Below are positions 23,338-35,560 of a DNA stretch of 64,000 bases, in pieces. How positions within the stretch are numbered: position 1 is the first letter of the stretch; every line of letters starts with the position of its first letter. The position numbers and the translations under genes are program-made. The DNA comes from Bimuria novae-zelandiae CBS 107.79 (taxonomy: Eukaryota > Ascomycota > Dothideomycetes > Pleosporales > Didymosphaeriaceae): NCBI GenBank assembly GCA_010015655.1, contig ML976682.1, positions 275,572 through 339,571 of the forward strand, read 5' to 3'. The notes beneath the pieces were generated by a model. The model was not told the DNA's origin. It saw only the letters and a list, made by a program, of their open reading frames with translations, and searched no databases.

Positions 23338-26300
23338 CGGCAAATTTCAAACATGCCACTGCTTGGCGTAATAATTTCCCATCTACCACTGTTTCAGATA
23401 CACTACCACACACGTGACGTCAGTTCGTAAAATATCCCACATGCCACTGTTTCTATCCTATATGCTATAGCCCCTATCCTAAATACCACTATTCTATTAG
23501 TGGGCTTTGCGCTCCCCCAGTTGCTTTCAGACAGTAGACAAAAGTAGTTTTACATAAAAAGAGAGTCCGTATTATAATATTATAGTTATATAGTGTTAGG
23601 TGGTAGGACTTCTTGTTATTTGCGTTAGATTTAGCTACTTACTAAAACTAGAATAGCTTATCACGCGTCTAACGCGATAAACAAGTTAACGCGTTCTAAC
23701 GTAAAGTTAATATAAAAAATATTAGTCTACTATAATAGTATCCTCCTGGAATTTACCTAGTACTTTATTTATTGGACAGACATTCGCGTCGATCGATGAA
23801 GCAAAAGAGTTAGTTCTTTACGTTATGGTAACCTAGAGGCTTTTATTCAAAGTAGCCTCTAGCGATTAGACGAGATTCTACGCTATTTGCTGCTTAAGCG
23901 AGGAAACTAGATGCAAATTCTTTTTCTAGATTGCTTACATGAATCGATCTAATTAATTTAAGCTTTAGAAATTAGTCCCTTACACTTGTAATCTTAGCTC
24001 CTATTAGAATTAAAAAGCATTAAGATCTGCAAAGCTTATTACTTACTAACAAGGAGATATAGTTAAGAGCAACTTTTAAACGAGGCCACGCTAGATCTAG
24101 GCTGCTAAAAGACTTTAGCACTTAAATTAGATATCGTACCTATAAGCGTGGCGCGTAAAGAAGGAGATCTAAAAGAGTGCTTTTATAGATAAGATAAAGT
24201 CCTTCTAGCTTATCCTTCCGTTCCTTCAGGCAATTACGGATAACGGGCTTAATATAGATATAGATCTAGAGGACGAAGGAAACTATGCTACTTTAAGAGC
24301 AAACGCTACTATCTTAATAAATAATAATAGATCCTTCGAATAGTGCTATATAGCACTAAAGGCTTGTATTTATGCATTTTAGCACTCTTGATAGTTTGTC
24401 TATATTAATAGTGCCTATATAAAGTTAGATAAGAACCTGGTTCTCCTTGTTCTTACAACACTTAACGCCAACGAGGAAATCTTACTATTAATGTAGGGAT
24501 TCGCTAGAAACGAGTCTAAAGAATTATAGCTTAGCTTTCTGCATGGCTTTAGAGAATACTTTCTAGGCAATCTTGATACTACCAAGAAAGAACGTAATAA
24601 TTTCGAGCATCTTATAATTATTAGCAATTAAGCAAAAGGTCTAGTTCTAGCCGTTGAAGAGATTTTCCTAAAGGCTTTTTATTATTACTATACCTAACAT
24701 CTTGCGGAGAATGTTAGAAACGAATTTAGAAGAAAGGTTAAGAAGATATTTAAAGCTACTTGTCTAGTTAAGTCGAAGGCTAAATTTAAAGCCTTTTTAG
24801 ATTAGATCGAGTCGCTTTCTGTTTCTGCGCGTTACTATCTGGGTTAGATCGATACAAAGCACTACGCAATATTATATACACCACTAGTTAATTTCCTATA
24901 GTTTGGTTAAACATGTTCTAATATTTCTAAGTCGATAAATAACGCATGGATGGTAAGTGGATCTGTTAGAAAGCCTATTATTCTGTTTAAACTAAGACTA
25001 AGCTATAGGAGGCTTGTAACTTACTAATTCTTTATTCACTCTATTATATATAGATATATATAATGTCGAAATTCTACGAAAGACGTTATAACCCCTAGAA
25101 AGATAAGAAGTATACTAACTTTGCTATAGCATATTTCTAGAAAGAGCTTAAGGAGAGTAACTAGTACCTTGTAACTCCTTAAGAGCGCGAGAATATAGTA
25201 GCTCTAGTATACTAAGTAAATTTAGGAGACTAGAATACTTGTCTCGTTTAGCTTAAAGCTTAGAAATACTCTTGTCTTGCTTTTTAGGATTACAAAATTC
25301 CTTGTAGACATGCGATTGCTATCTATTAGTTCTTTAATACTAAACCTAAGAACTATATTGCTAAGTTCTACGAGATATCTAAGTATCGTAAGCAGTATAG
25401 GTACTCTCTGTTACTAGTTTTACTAGACAATCTCGAACCTAATAGTATTATAAAGCCACCTCCTGACGCTCCCTTGCGAGGTCGCCCGGTCTAGAAGAGA
25501 ATAAAGCGAAGGACGCGGGAGACAGAGGCCTAGAGACTTAGAAATCTAGCATCATCTAACGGTCGGAAGGAGCAACAGGATAAGGCTTAAAACTGGTATT
25601 AATTAGGCGCAACATATTTCTAACAGTACCTAGATATATTAGATTATCCTAGTTAGATTGCACCTATCTAGCGCCGTCCCGAACAGGCTATACCTAATTA
25701 ATGGGTATCAACTTAACTTCCTAATAAAACTGTATTTAGCCTATCTTTAATTTCCTAACTGCCAGACTTAAGAGAGCACGGTACCTTATAGCAACAGATT
25801 AGAGCTATACAAGCGGACCTTAGAGAAATCGAGGCAATAAGAGAGCGTCACTAAGCTTAAGAGATTGGCGCTACTAGACAAGCAGTAAATAGGAATAGAA
25901 ATAATAAATAGGGTCAACCTTATAGAGCACAGGCATCTACAACGGAAGCAGAACATTTAACCTTATAGTCCCTATCTCCTAAACCTCCAGTCCCCTAGCC
26001 AATTTTGGACCAGCAGCTATAGCCAGACAAGGATAAACAGTAAAGCAGTAGTAGCTTTTAAGGAAATCTAGCCGCTTTATAAGTTATTTACATTAATTCT
26101 ACTATTACGAATAATACCTTTACGTTTAGTATATTTAGCCCTGTTCTAAATATCACTATTAATGTCACATCAAGTCCACCAGGTAGAAACAAAAGGCCTG
26201 TGGCAAGTGGGGATAAAAAAGAGAGTAATATCTAAAGCAAAGAGCCTCCAGCCCTATTAACGCGATTAAGAAAAAGAGCTCGAACAGGCTAATTATAAGA

Positions 26301-26555
26301 CTATAGATAGAGATTTAGATCTATTATAATACAATCTTTAACCTTTCCCTTTATGTAAAACTACTGCTGCCTTTGTCTACTGTCCAAAAGCGTCTGGGGG
26401 AGGCGCGAAGCCTACTAATAGAACAGTGGCATCTGGGATAGAAATAGTGGCATGTGGGATATTTTACAAACTAACGTCACGTGTGTGGTAGTGTATCTGA
26501 AACAGTGGTAGATGGGAAATTATTACGCCAAGCAGTGGCATGTTTGAAATTTGCC
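23338..26555 (+). mobile_element. Mutator-like element (MULE), copy A, RIP-degraded
   Basis: A 3218-bp element with TIRs of roughly 220 bases (outer end CGGCAAATTTCAAACATGCC) and perfect 11-base target-site duplications ATATAACAAAC (23327-23337 and 26556-26566), a size typical of Mutator. The plus strand carries a MULE transposase relic: INSAYIKLDKNLVLLVLTTL (about 24400-24460), ESKELWLSFLHGF, IIISN-AKGLVLAVEEIF (the second Asp region is mutated), then an AENVRNEFRRKVKKIF block at 24700-24760. A basic AT-hook-like GRPV/RKRIKRR region follows near 25480. Many Gln/Trp positions are now TAG/TAA. The related copy B (27974-33967) lies in inverted orientation. Confidence 0.85.
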
Positions 26556-26643
26556 ATATAACAAACTAAAGGGGGGGCAGCTTTAGCTACCCTAAAACTA
26601 TATTAAAAAGTGGTAAGACTTTAGCGTAAAACTATAAAGGGTA

Positions 26644-27960
26644 CTGTAGTATTAGGCAAAAGTGAGGTAAGTGGCCCGCGCACAGCAGGGATGCCTAACT
26701 TAATATAAAACGGACGCCACTAAACAGAAATACCATTAGCTCTATGTAATTTATATAATAATACTTGTACCTCTATCGTGTGCTGTCCACCACAACATTA
26801 CTACAATGTCTCCCCCATTAACACTAACTCGTTAATACCTTACTCGTAACCAACGCCTCTAGATACGCACCTTACGTCTAGCTAGGCACACTTACCTATT
26901 TATTACTAACCTTCTTAAGGTCTTAGAGAGACAAGTTACCTATGTAATTACTAGCGCACGCGTTACGCTAAAAAAGCGCACTAATTATCCACCCTCCCTT
27001 ATAAATAAATAAGTAAACTAGCTTAAAGAATTTGTTAAATCCTCTTAAGAGGGGAGGTAGATAAGTTTCCTACGCCTTATAGAGGGTCCCTTTGCTTACT
27101 AGGGCGTTAGTAAATACGTAATTTAGAATACTTTATAAAGTAGGGGGTATACTCGCCGCGTTACTCTTACTAAGCCTCCTCTTACTAAGAAGAATTATTA
27201 GCTACGCCTCGCGTGGGCAAAAGCTTATGCTAACTAGTCTCCCTAGCAGTGGTATACAATCCTCTAGAGTAACGAAACTTAGGTAACTAGTAGCCAGCAT
27301 CGTAAGAAGTGGGTTACTAGGCGCCCTAAAGAAGAATTAGATTCCTTCTATATCGTTAAGAAACTACGTAAGAAGCGTGGCTAGATGTTCTAGGGTTGCT
27401 TCTTAGGTACGACGAAGGGGCCGTCAGTGTTCTAAGAGAAGGAATAGAAGAGTATTAATAAAGAGAGCTATTGTAAGAGAGTTATACCTCTCGTTCACGG
27501 ATGGCTACGCCTCAATCCACATCTTTAATTTATGCAAGATAGCGCTCCTAGGCACGCTGTTACTTATATAATTAAAGAGCTTTAATTAAGAGGAATTTAC
27601 CCTATCTTTTGGCCAGCGTTCTCGCCAGATCTTAACCCAATTAAGGCAGTGTAGAATAAGATAAAGGACTATATTAAGTAGTATTATTCTAATCTATCTA
27701 GGGGTAAGCAGCGTACATATAGCTAGCTACGTAATATTATATAGGAAGCGTGGGACTCGATTAGAAGTAAAGTATTTAGGGAGCTCGTTAAGAGCATGCT
27801 AGCTAGATGCCAGGCTATAATTAATGCGAAAGGTGGTCACACTAGGTACTAAAATTTATACATAAAAGAGGACAAGCGTGCGAAATTTACATGGCTCGGC
27901 ATCTTGGCGACACCCCTGTTGTGCGCGGGCCACTCACCTCACTTTTGCCTGATACCACAG
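26644..27960 (+). mobile_element. Tc1-type transposon (DD34E), RIP-degraded, nested in a TIR
   Basis: A 1317-bp element with TIRs of about 50 bases starting CTGTRGTATYAGGCAAAAGT and flanked by TA (26642-26643, 27961-27962). The plus strand transposase starts near 26806 (MSPPLTLTR) and keeps ILWSNETWVTS-like, MFWGCFLGTTKGPS (about 27390-27425), MQDSAPRHAV-like (27530-27550) and WPAFSPDLNPIKAVWNKIKD (about 27613-27670) blocks. The distance from the second Asp to the family Glu position fits DD34E. The Glu now reads as Lys (aag) at about 27643, a G-to-A change. Several other G-to-A and C-to-T changes and TAG/TAA stops disable it. Confidence 0.85.
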
Positions 27961-30900
27961 TAAGCTCAAGAAGCGGCAAATTTCAAACATGCCACTGCTT
28001 GGCGTAATAATTTCCCATCTACCACTGTTTCAGATACACTACCACACACGTGACGTTAGTTTGTAAAATATCCCACATGCCACTGTTTCTATCCTAGATG
28101 CCACTATTCTATTAGTAGGCTTCGCGCCTCCCCCAGACGCTTTTAGACAGCAGACAAAGGCAGTAATAGTTTTATATAAAGGGAAAGGTCAAAGATTATA
28201 TTATAATAGATCTAAATCTCTATCTATAGTCTTATAATTAGCCTATTCAAGCTCTTTTTCTTAATCGCGTTAATAGGGCTGGAGGCTCTTCGCTTTAGAT
28301 ATTACTCTCTTTTTTATCCCCGCTTGCCACAGGCCTTTTGTTTCTACCTAGTAGACTTAATGTGACATTAATAGTGATATTTAGAATAGGGCTAAATATA
28401 CTAAACGTAAAGGTATTGTTCGTAACAGTGGAATTAATGTAAATAACTTGTAAAGCGGCTAGATTTCCTTAAGAGCTGCTACTACTTTGCTGTTTATCCT
28501 TGTCTAGCCATAGCTACTAGTCTAAAATTGGCTAGGGGACTAGAGGTTTAAAAGATAGGGACTATAAGGTTAAATATTCTGCTTCTGTTGTAGATGCCTG
28601 TGCTCTATAAGGTTAACCCTATTTGTTATTTCTATTCCTATTTACTGCTTGTCTAGCAGCGCTAATTCCCTAAGCCTAATAACGCTCTCTTATTACCTTA
28701 ATTTCTCTAAGGTCCGCTTATATAGCTCTAATCTATTGCCATAAGGTACCGTGCTCTCTTAAGTCTAGCGGTTAGGAAATTAAAGATAGGCTAAATACAG
28801 TTTCATTAGGAAGTTAAGTTGATACCTATTAATTAGGTATAGCCTGTTCGGGACGGCGCTAGATAGGTGTAATCTAACTAGGATAATCTAATATATCTAG
28901 GTGCTGTTAGAAATATATTGCGCCTAATTAATACTAGTTTCGAGCCTTATCCTGTTACTCCTTCTAACTATTAGATAATGCTAGATTTCTAAGTCTCTAG
29001 GCCTTTATCTCCCGCGTCCTTCGCTTTATTCTCTTCTAGACCGGGCGACCTCGCAAGGGAGCGTCAGGAGGTGGCTTTGTAATACTATTAGGTTTAAGAT
29101 TATCTAGTAAAACTAGTAACAGAGAGTACCTATACTGCTCACGATACTTAGATATCTCGTAGAACTTAGCGATATAGTTCTCGGGTTTAGTATTAAAGAA
29201 CTGACAGACAGCAATCGCATATCTACAAGGAATTTTATAATCTTAGAAAGCAAGATAAGAGCATTTCTAAGCTTTAAGCTAAACGAGATAAGTGTTCTAG
29301 TCTCCTAAATTTGCTTAGTATACTAGAGCTACTATATTCTCGCGCTCTTAAGGAGTTATAAGGTACTAGTTACTTTCCTTAAGCTCTTTCTAGAAATATG
29401 CTATAACAAAGTTAGTATACTTCTTGTCTTTCTAGGGGTTATGACGTCTTTCGTAAAATTTTAACATTATATATATCTATATATAATAGAGTAAATAAAG
29501 AATCGGTAAGTTACGAGCCTCCTATAGCTTGGTCTTAGTCTAAACAGAATAATAGGCTTTCTAACAGATCTACTTACCATCCATGCGTTATTTATTAACT
29601 TAGAAATATTAGAACATGTTTAACTAAATTATAGGAAATTGACTAGTGGTGCATATGATGTTGCGTAGTGCTTTGTATTAATCTGACCCAGATAGTGACG
29701 CGTAGGAACAGAAAGCGACTCGATCTAATCTAAAAAGGCTTTAAATTTAGCCTTCGACTTAACTAGATAAGTAGCTCTAAATATCTTCTTAACCTTTCTT
29801 TTAAATTCGTTTCCAACATTCTCCGCAAGATGTTAGGTACAGTAATAATAGAAAGCCTTTAGGAAAACCTCTTTAACGACTAGAACTAGACCTTTTGCTT
29901 AATTGCTAATAATTATAAGATGCTTAAAATCGTTACGTTCTTTCTTGGTAGTATCGAGGTTGCCTAGAAAGTATTCTCTAAAGCCATGCAGAAAGCTAAG
30001 CCATGATTCTTTAGACTCGTTTCTAGCAAATCCCTATATTAATAGTAGGATTTCCTCGTTGGCGTTAAGTGTTATAAGAATAAGGAGAACTAGGTTCTTA
30101 TCTAACTTTATATAGGCACCATTAATATAGACAAACTATTAAGAGTGCCAAAATGCATGAATACAAGCCTTTAGTGCCACATGGCACTATTCGAAGGATC
30201 TATTATTATTTATTAAGATAGTAGCGTTTACCCTTAAAGTAGCATAGTTTCCTTCGTCCTCCAGATCTATATCTATATTAAGCCCGTTATCCGTAATTGC
30301 CTAAAGGAACGGAAGGATAAGCTAGAAGGACTTTATCTTATCTATAAAAGCACTTTTTTAGATCTCCTTCTTTGCGCGCCACGCTTATAGGTACGATATC
30401 TAATTTAAGTGCTAAAGTCTTTTAGTAGCCTAGATCTAGCGTGGCCTTGTTTGAAAGTCGCTCTTAACTATATCTCCCTATTAGTGAGTAATAAGCTTTG
30501 CAGATCTTAATGCTTTTTAATCCTAATAGGAGCTAAGATCGCAGGTGTGAGGGACTAATTTCTAAAGCTTAAATTAATTAGATTGATTTATGTAAGCAAT
30601 CTAGAGGAAGAATTTGCATCTAGTTTCCTCGCTCAAGCGGTAAATGGCGTGGAATCTCGTCTAATCGCTAGAGGCTACTTTGAATGAAAGCCTCTAGGTT
30701 ACTATAACGTAAAGAACTAACTCTTTTGCTTTATTAATTAACGCGAATGTCTGTCCGACAAATAGAGTACTAGGCAAATTCTAAGAGGATGCTATTATAG
30801 TAGACTAATGTTTTTTATGTTAACCTCGCGTTAGAATGCGTTAACTTGTTTATCGCGTTAGATGCGTAATAAGCTATTCTAGTTTTAGCAGGTAGCTAAA

Positions 30901-31159
30901 TCTAACGCAAATAATAAGAAGTCCTACTACCTAATACTATATAACTATAATATTATAATATAGACTCTCTTTTTATGTAAAACTACTTTTATCTACTATC
31001 CGAAAGCAACTGGGGGAGCGCAAAGCCCACTAACAGAATAGTGGCATTTAGGATAGGGGCTGTGGCATATAGGATAGAAACAGTAGCATGTGGGATATTT
31101 TACGAACTGACGTCACGTGTGTGGTAGTGTATCTGAAACAGTGGTAGATGGGAAATTAT

Positions 31160-33928
31160 AAACGATGCGCGAGAACTCACGAGAGGCTTAGCTCTCGCAA
31201 CCCCTCACTAAGAACGCTAGTTCTACGGCCCGACTACCCCCCAAAGAACCTATAGTTATTTGAAGGTCCCCCGGTCGCGATTATTACCCAGTTATCCACC
31301 AGCCCCCTTAACTTTAGCTTTGGAACTTGCGATCACGTGCCACCGCATTAGCATATCTTTAACTCCCTTCTGCTTTTCCCCTCCCACAACAGAAGTTTTA
31401 GCTTCGGAAGTGGCCCTGACGGCGGCCGCGATGGCCGCAACGGCCGTGACGACCTTTCTTCCTATCCCTACTACCCCTACTAGTGCTGTAGAGCATCGCG
31501 CGGCCCTTAATGTCAAGCTCTTTACGCAGGGCGCGCGCGCGCTCGCGCAGGCGCGTAAGACTCAGCCTAAGAATACAAATAAGACGTACGATCTAAAGTA
31601 GAAGGAGTGGTAGCAATTCTGCGCAGAGAAAGGATTCAAAGACGGTGAGCTTATATGCGAAAACAAGCTAATCTAGTTCCTAAACAAGCGCGTCCTAGAC
31701 CGAGAGCTTTAGACCTCGCGATACACGAAGAAGGTGAACCGTACAACTACGGATGGCGAGCTAGTCCAGTAGACACTAGGGCCCAGCGCTATCAAGTCGT
31801 ACGTAGCTACCATCGTCGACCTGTGGTCCTTCCAGAAGAGTAAAGGTATAAACACGCACCCGACTCCGCGCGGGGAGGGCCTAAACGGCCTGCTAAGGGC
31901 TCGCCAGCGCGCTAAACATAAACGGCGCCAGCTTGAATTTACTAATAGGGCTGCGGGGACGCTGCAGGACGGCTATACAGAGGCGAAGATAATCAATGCT
32001 ATACGGTTCTGTTAGGAGGGCTACCCCCAGAAGAAGCAGTAGTTAAAGTAGTTAATAGAGCCATACCTGCGCACTACTGTTAACTTTCTACTCGCCTACA
32101 ACATGCTACTATAGAGCGAGGCCCGCCTGCAAGCCGAACTCCCTAATTTCTTTATAGTCTCGCTACGGGATGAAGGCCCAACACCTTACTATCTAATAAT
32201 TATAATTATGGATAATGGCAAGACAAACCCAATAGGGCGACTAGAGTACAAGGCCGTTATAAGGCACCAGAATCCGCTACTCTACACTATAGCACACATA
32301 GCTTTTTACTTCTTCTATCGCTGGAACGTTGCAGGCGAGCCGCCTCCTAGCTTCCGTCAGCGCGAGCTATGGTACAACCTGCACCTAATTAAGGGGGAGC
32401 ATATAGTAAAGATGATGACGTACGATACGTAGCTAGGTTAGATTAACAAGATATTTGCTAGAGCAAACGTTATGTCGCTAAAGAAAACGCACGCGGGCCG
32501 ATTACAAGGGGCAAGGCATGCTGAGCTTAAGGGCGTTAGCGAGGGCCAGATCCGCCGCGCGGGACGGTAGAACAGTGACTCATTAACAAACTACTATCTT
32601 ACCCAACTTCCGCGCAAGTTTATACGGAGCATGGCTGGCTTTAGCCCGTCTACACAGGGCAGCTTCTACCTGCCACGAGCGAAGGTACTGCCTCCGCGAT
32701 CACTTAAGCAGGCTGTGTGGCCTTTTGTCGACGAATGGCTGGCGTGGTTCGACTCGTACGCGGATGGTAGGGAGGAGGAGAAGAGTAGCCATACCGCCAC
32801 CGCCGCCGCCGACAACGACGACAACGACAACGACCGCACCGACCTCGCGGCTTAGGGCTTTCTCCGTTTACTACAGCAGCTCCGCATTATCCTCCTCCAA
32901 GACTTAGTAGTTATAAGGCAAGAGTTTCCTGCGCACCCAATCTGGGCTGACCCTATCTTCGCCCGAGCTGATTACCTAGCGTTCGCAAAGGACGTAGAGC
33001 TTTCGCTACTAGACGTAGAGGAGCCTGAAGAAGTACAGATTTGGAAGACGCTTCCTGCTATTGCTGAGCGTCTGAGCATCCTACAGCAGGGCCTTACGCG
33101 AGAGGTCAACGACTAGGGTGTAGAAACAAGAGAGCGGCTTAATAGAATCGAGATATGGCTAGGGGACTTGCTTGAGGGCCATATATCCCTGACGCTACAT
33201 CCTACTACGCGTCGTACGACGATAACGGCTTCTTCTAGTTCTGCCACGCCTACTTTAGTAGCAATGATAGTAAGGCCTGCCGCTGCCGCCGCGCTCTTCT
33301 CTCAGGAGCAGCCACAGTCGGAGCAGCCACAGCCAGAGCCGCCACAGCCAGAGCTAGAGCAGGAATAGGAATAGGAGTAGCTGCGGCTGCGGCTGTGGCT
33401 ACAGCCACCGCCGCCACTGTCGTACGTTCTCTCGCGCGCGGTGACAACTGTCCCACAACTATAGAGGGAGTGGACAGTAGGTCTTACAGGTGGCCCGTCT
33501 GTGCAAGGATTAGAGGATCTATACGGTTCTCGCTGGCGTTAGAAGCACAGCGAGCAGGTGTTCTATGGGCGACGGAAGGTTATCATTGATGAAGTTCGGA
33601 GACGGCAGGCACAGGGCATGAGTATAGGCACTGTAGTGGAGGAAGTAGAGCTGGTTCGGCAACGGGGTCAATTGTCTCTCTATCAGCTGTACCAGCTACT
33701 TAACAAGCAGAAAAAGTGCGCTTCGTAGTGAATGCTATAAGCCATGCGCTCCTATATCGCCTATATTTTTGCCCCTATTTTAAGCACAGCATGGTGCAAA
33801 AATTAAAAAAAGGGGGCCCTCCGGGCGTGCCAAGACTTTTGGTATACCAGAGGTTATACCAGAGGTTGGGGGTTCTCGCTTAATAACGCGCGTGATCTCG
33901 GTAACAAATCGACCCCCATATAACCCGT
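31160..33928 (+). mobile_element. Crypton (tyrosine-recombinase DNA transposon) nested in the MULE TIR
   Basis: A 2769-bp insertion into the right TIR of MULE copy B, flanked by AATTAT on both sides (31154-31159 and 33929-33934). Removing the insertion and one AATTAT restores the TIR exactly as seen in copy A. The element has no terminal inverted repeats, as expected for Cryptons, which integrate by a tyrosine recombinase. It encodes one long recombinase-type protein (31431-33728). Near its right end it has a short tandem ggtataccagaggttatacc (about 33840-33865). Confidence 0.85.
31431..33728 (+). pseudogene. Crypton tyrosine recombinase (Ndc10_II / GCR1_C domains), nonsense-riddled
   Basis: One reading frame of 766 codons from ATG 31431 to TAG 33726-33728 stays in register throughout; no frameshift was found. 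It is broken only by stop codons, for example in LK-KEW-QFC at about 31596-31620, RFC-EGY near 32014, DT-LG-INK near 32430, and GR-NSDSL near 32570. Most positions call for Gln or Trp in the family, so CAG/TGG-to-TAG changes fit RIP. Visible regions: an N-terminal SAM-like core (YTKKVNRT, VDLWSFQKSKGINTHPTPRG), the Ndc10_II-like region (IIMDNGKTNPIGRLEYKA, FYFFYRWNVAGEPPP, NVMSLKKTHAGRLQGARH), and the tyrosine box (NSDSLTNYYLTQLP, 32572-32610). An acidic/Ala-rich linker follows, then a C-terminal GCR1_C-like DNA-binding domain (GLEDLYGSRWR at 33507-33539, RRKVIIDEVRRRQAQGMS). The start ATG is the first in a frame that is open from 31260. Confidence 0.85.
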
Positions 33929-34096
33929 AATTATTACGCCAAGCAGTGGCATGTTTGAAATTTGCCGGCTCAAGAAGCCTGTTACTCACGTGATGCAGGG
34001 ATTCTTGCAGGGGTTGCAACACCAAAACTTCGGCATCTTGATCGCATCAAATTTCATCAAAAATACGCCCAAATAAGGCCTTTTGAGATAATCTGG

Positions 34097-35560
34097 CTAT
34101 GCTGTGAAGTTGTTCTGGCCACCTGCTTGCTCACATTGGTGTGCAATATGGTAAAAGTACGTAGGATGAAGCTTCTCGGCCATGTACTGCCTCATCTCCT
34201 CATCGTGCTGCCATATATCTTGTACGTACTTTTCGGCTGCCTTCTTAGCCTCTTTAGAACTAGAGTGGCAGTCGTAACTCTCTAGATAACCTTCAAGTCG
34301 CCCAAAACAGCGCTCAATTGGGTGTAAATCGGGTGAATTTGGAGGGTGAGGAGCGAACTTGATTCCCAGCCGCTCAATATCTGGCTGGCAGTAACGTAAG
34401 CCAAGTGTGTGGAGGCGTACGTTATCCTGCACTAGATAGATAGCAGCACCTTGATTATGATCGCGTACGGCGCAGTAGTATGGAAACACCTGTTTCTTCA
34501 AGATGGTCTCAGCCTACCAAAGACCGTTCATACCTTTCCCTCCTTTATATACAAACTCCTTATAAGAAAAGAACTCCTCGATTGTCTGTAGTTTCTTAGT
34601 ACCTTTACGGAGAGCTCCACCTTTCTTGCCTGCTGCTTTGTTTGCTGCTAAGGCAATTTTGTTGCTTTGAACAATATTGTGATTGATCTCTCGAAGTTGT
34701 CGCTCCTCTGCGGTGCCAGCGACCTTCGCGCGAGATCGCTTGACCTGGATAGCCTTCTTTGCCTCATTATTTGCCTGAGCAACGCGTTGTATTAGATCCT
34801 CACGGCTCTCGTTGTCGTCCTTTGCCCATACGATACAGGGACGTAGGTGGGAGCAAGTAGTATCTGTTGACGTCGCAGCGCAGATCATAAGGCTGAAACT
34901 TGGAGGCGCACTCGGCAGCGCAAACTTGTTACTATCAGATCCCTTAGGTTGCGAGATCTTCTGCTTGCCACCTCGTAAATTACGCCCACCAATAGCCTTT
35001 GACGTCTTATCGTAACACACAAAGATGATGTGTGGAAAGTGGAGGCTGTATTCGGCCTTAAGCCATGCAGAATATTTGAGTCGGTTGTCCTCGTCGTCGC
35101 TATCGAGCATCGGTTTCTTTGACCGTACTCCGCGAGTTATAGCGTAATTGTGATAGTCGTCGCGGTGCTCCCTGGCGATCTTGAGGACAGTATTTTCGCT
35201 CAGCGTGATGCCAGCTTCCGCGTAGACATGCTGCACTGCTTTATGCACACGGTAAGTGCCAAATTGGATAATATCGTCCCGTAGCTTTGCGCTCAGGTCA
35301 GAGCCATTGCGCACCTTTGGTGGACGGCCAGGTGGACGGACGCGTCTTTCTAGTGTTGCAGCGAGTAGATCTTTGAGCGAGTCGTCTTTTGCTATTGCTT
35401 TGACACGTCTGTAGGCCTGGCCAGCGGCCTTGTCGGTGATACCCAATTCGGTCGATATTTCAGGGAAGGTAAAGTTGCATTTATGCCTAAGAACAACAAT
35501 AGCAGCAATTTGGGCCTCGGAGAGCCTTAGAGAGCCTTTTTTAGCGTAGAAATCGGACAT
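34097..35560 (-). pseudogene. Tc1/mariner-type (DDE) transposase, nearly intact, one in-frame stop
   Basis: The frame runs from ATG (35560) to a stop at 34097-34099, 488 codons, interrupted only by one TAG at 34514-34516, just after KGGKGMNGLW; the frame continues directly as AETILKKQVFPYYC. The N-terminal helix-turn-helix spans about residues 10-55 (LSEAQIAAIVVLRHKCNFTF, ISTELGITDKAAGQAYRRVK), followed by a PGRPPKV linker. Catalytic landmarks are FVCYDKTSKAIG (first Asp), YLVQDNVRLHT (second Asp) and SPDLHPIERCF (Glu). About 36 residues separate the last two, so this is not the standard Tc1 spacing. An insertion rich in Lys/Ala (residues about 255-325) lies between the first and second Asp. 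Base composition is normal and RIP signs are few, unlike the insertions around it. The TAG could be a single C-to-T or G-to-A event. It may still be expressed as a truncated protein. Confidence 0.85.

Larger units (their letters stand above)
27974..33967 (-). mobile_element. Mutator-like element (MULE), copy B, inverted, carrying a Crypton
   Basis: The same family as copy A at 23338-26555 but in the opposite orientation. It is flanked by the 10-base duplication GCTCAAGAAG (27964-27973 and 33968-33977). Its left TIR starts CGGCAAATTTCAAACATGCC. Its right TIR is cut at 31159 and resumes at 33929 because a 2769-bp Crypton is inserted there. Without the Crypton the element is about 3.2 kb, like copy A. 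The transposase relic is on the minus strand (catalytic zone about 29750-30180) and is full of stops. Confidence 0.85.

Noticed and set aside
24415..30115. Two similar 70-residue frames (24415-24627 minus and 29903-30115 plus), apparently conserved genes
   Set aside because: They are the antisense of the same MULE transposase block in the two inverted copies, so similarity comes from the repeat.
31160..33928. Starship-type captain (DUF3435) recombinase
   Set aside because: The conserved blocks and the GCR1_C-like end fit Cryptons better, and the element is only 2.8 kb without cargo.
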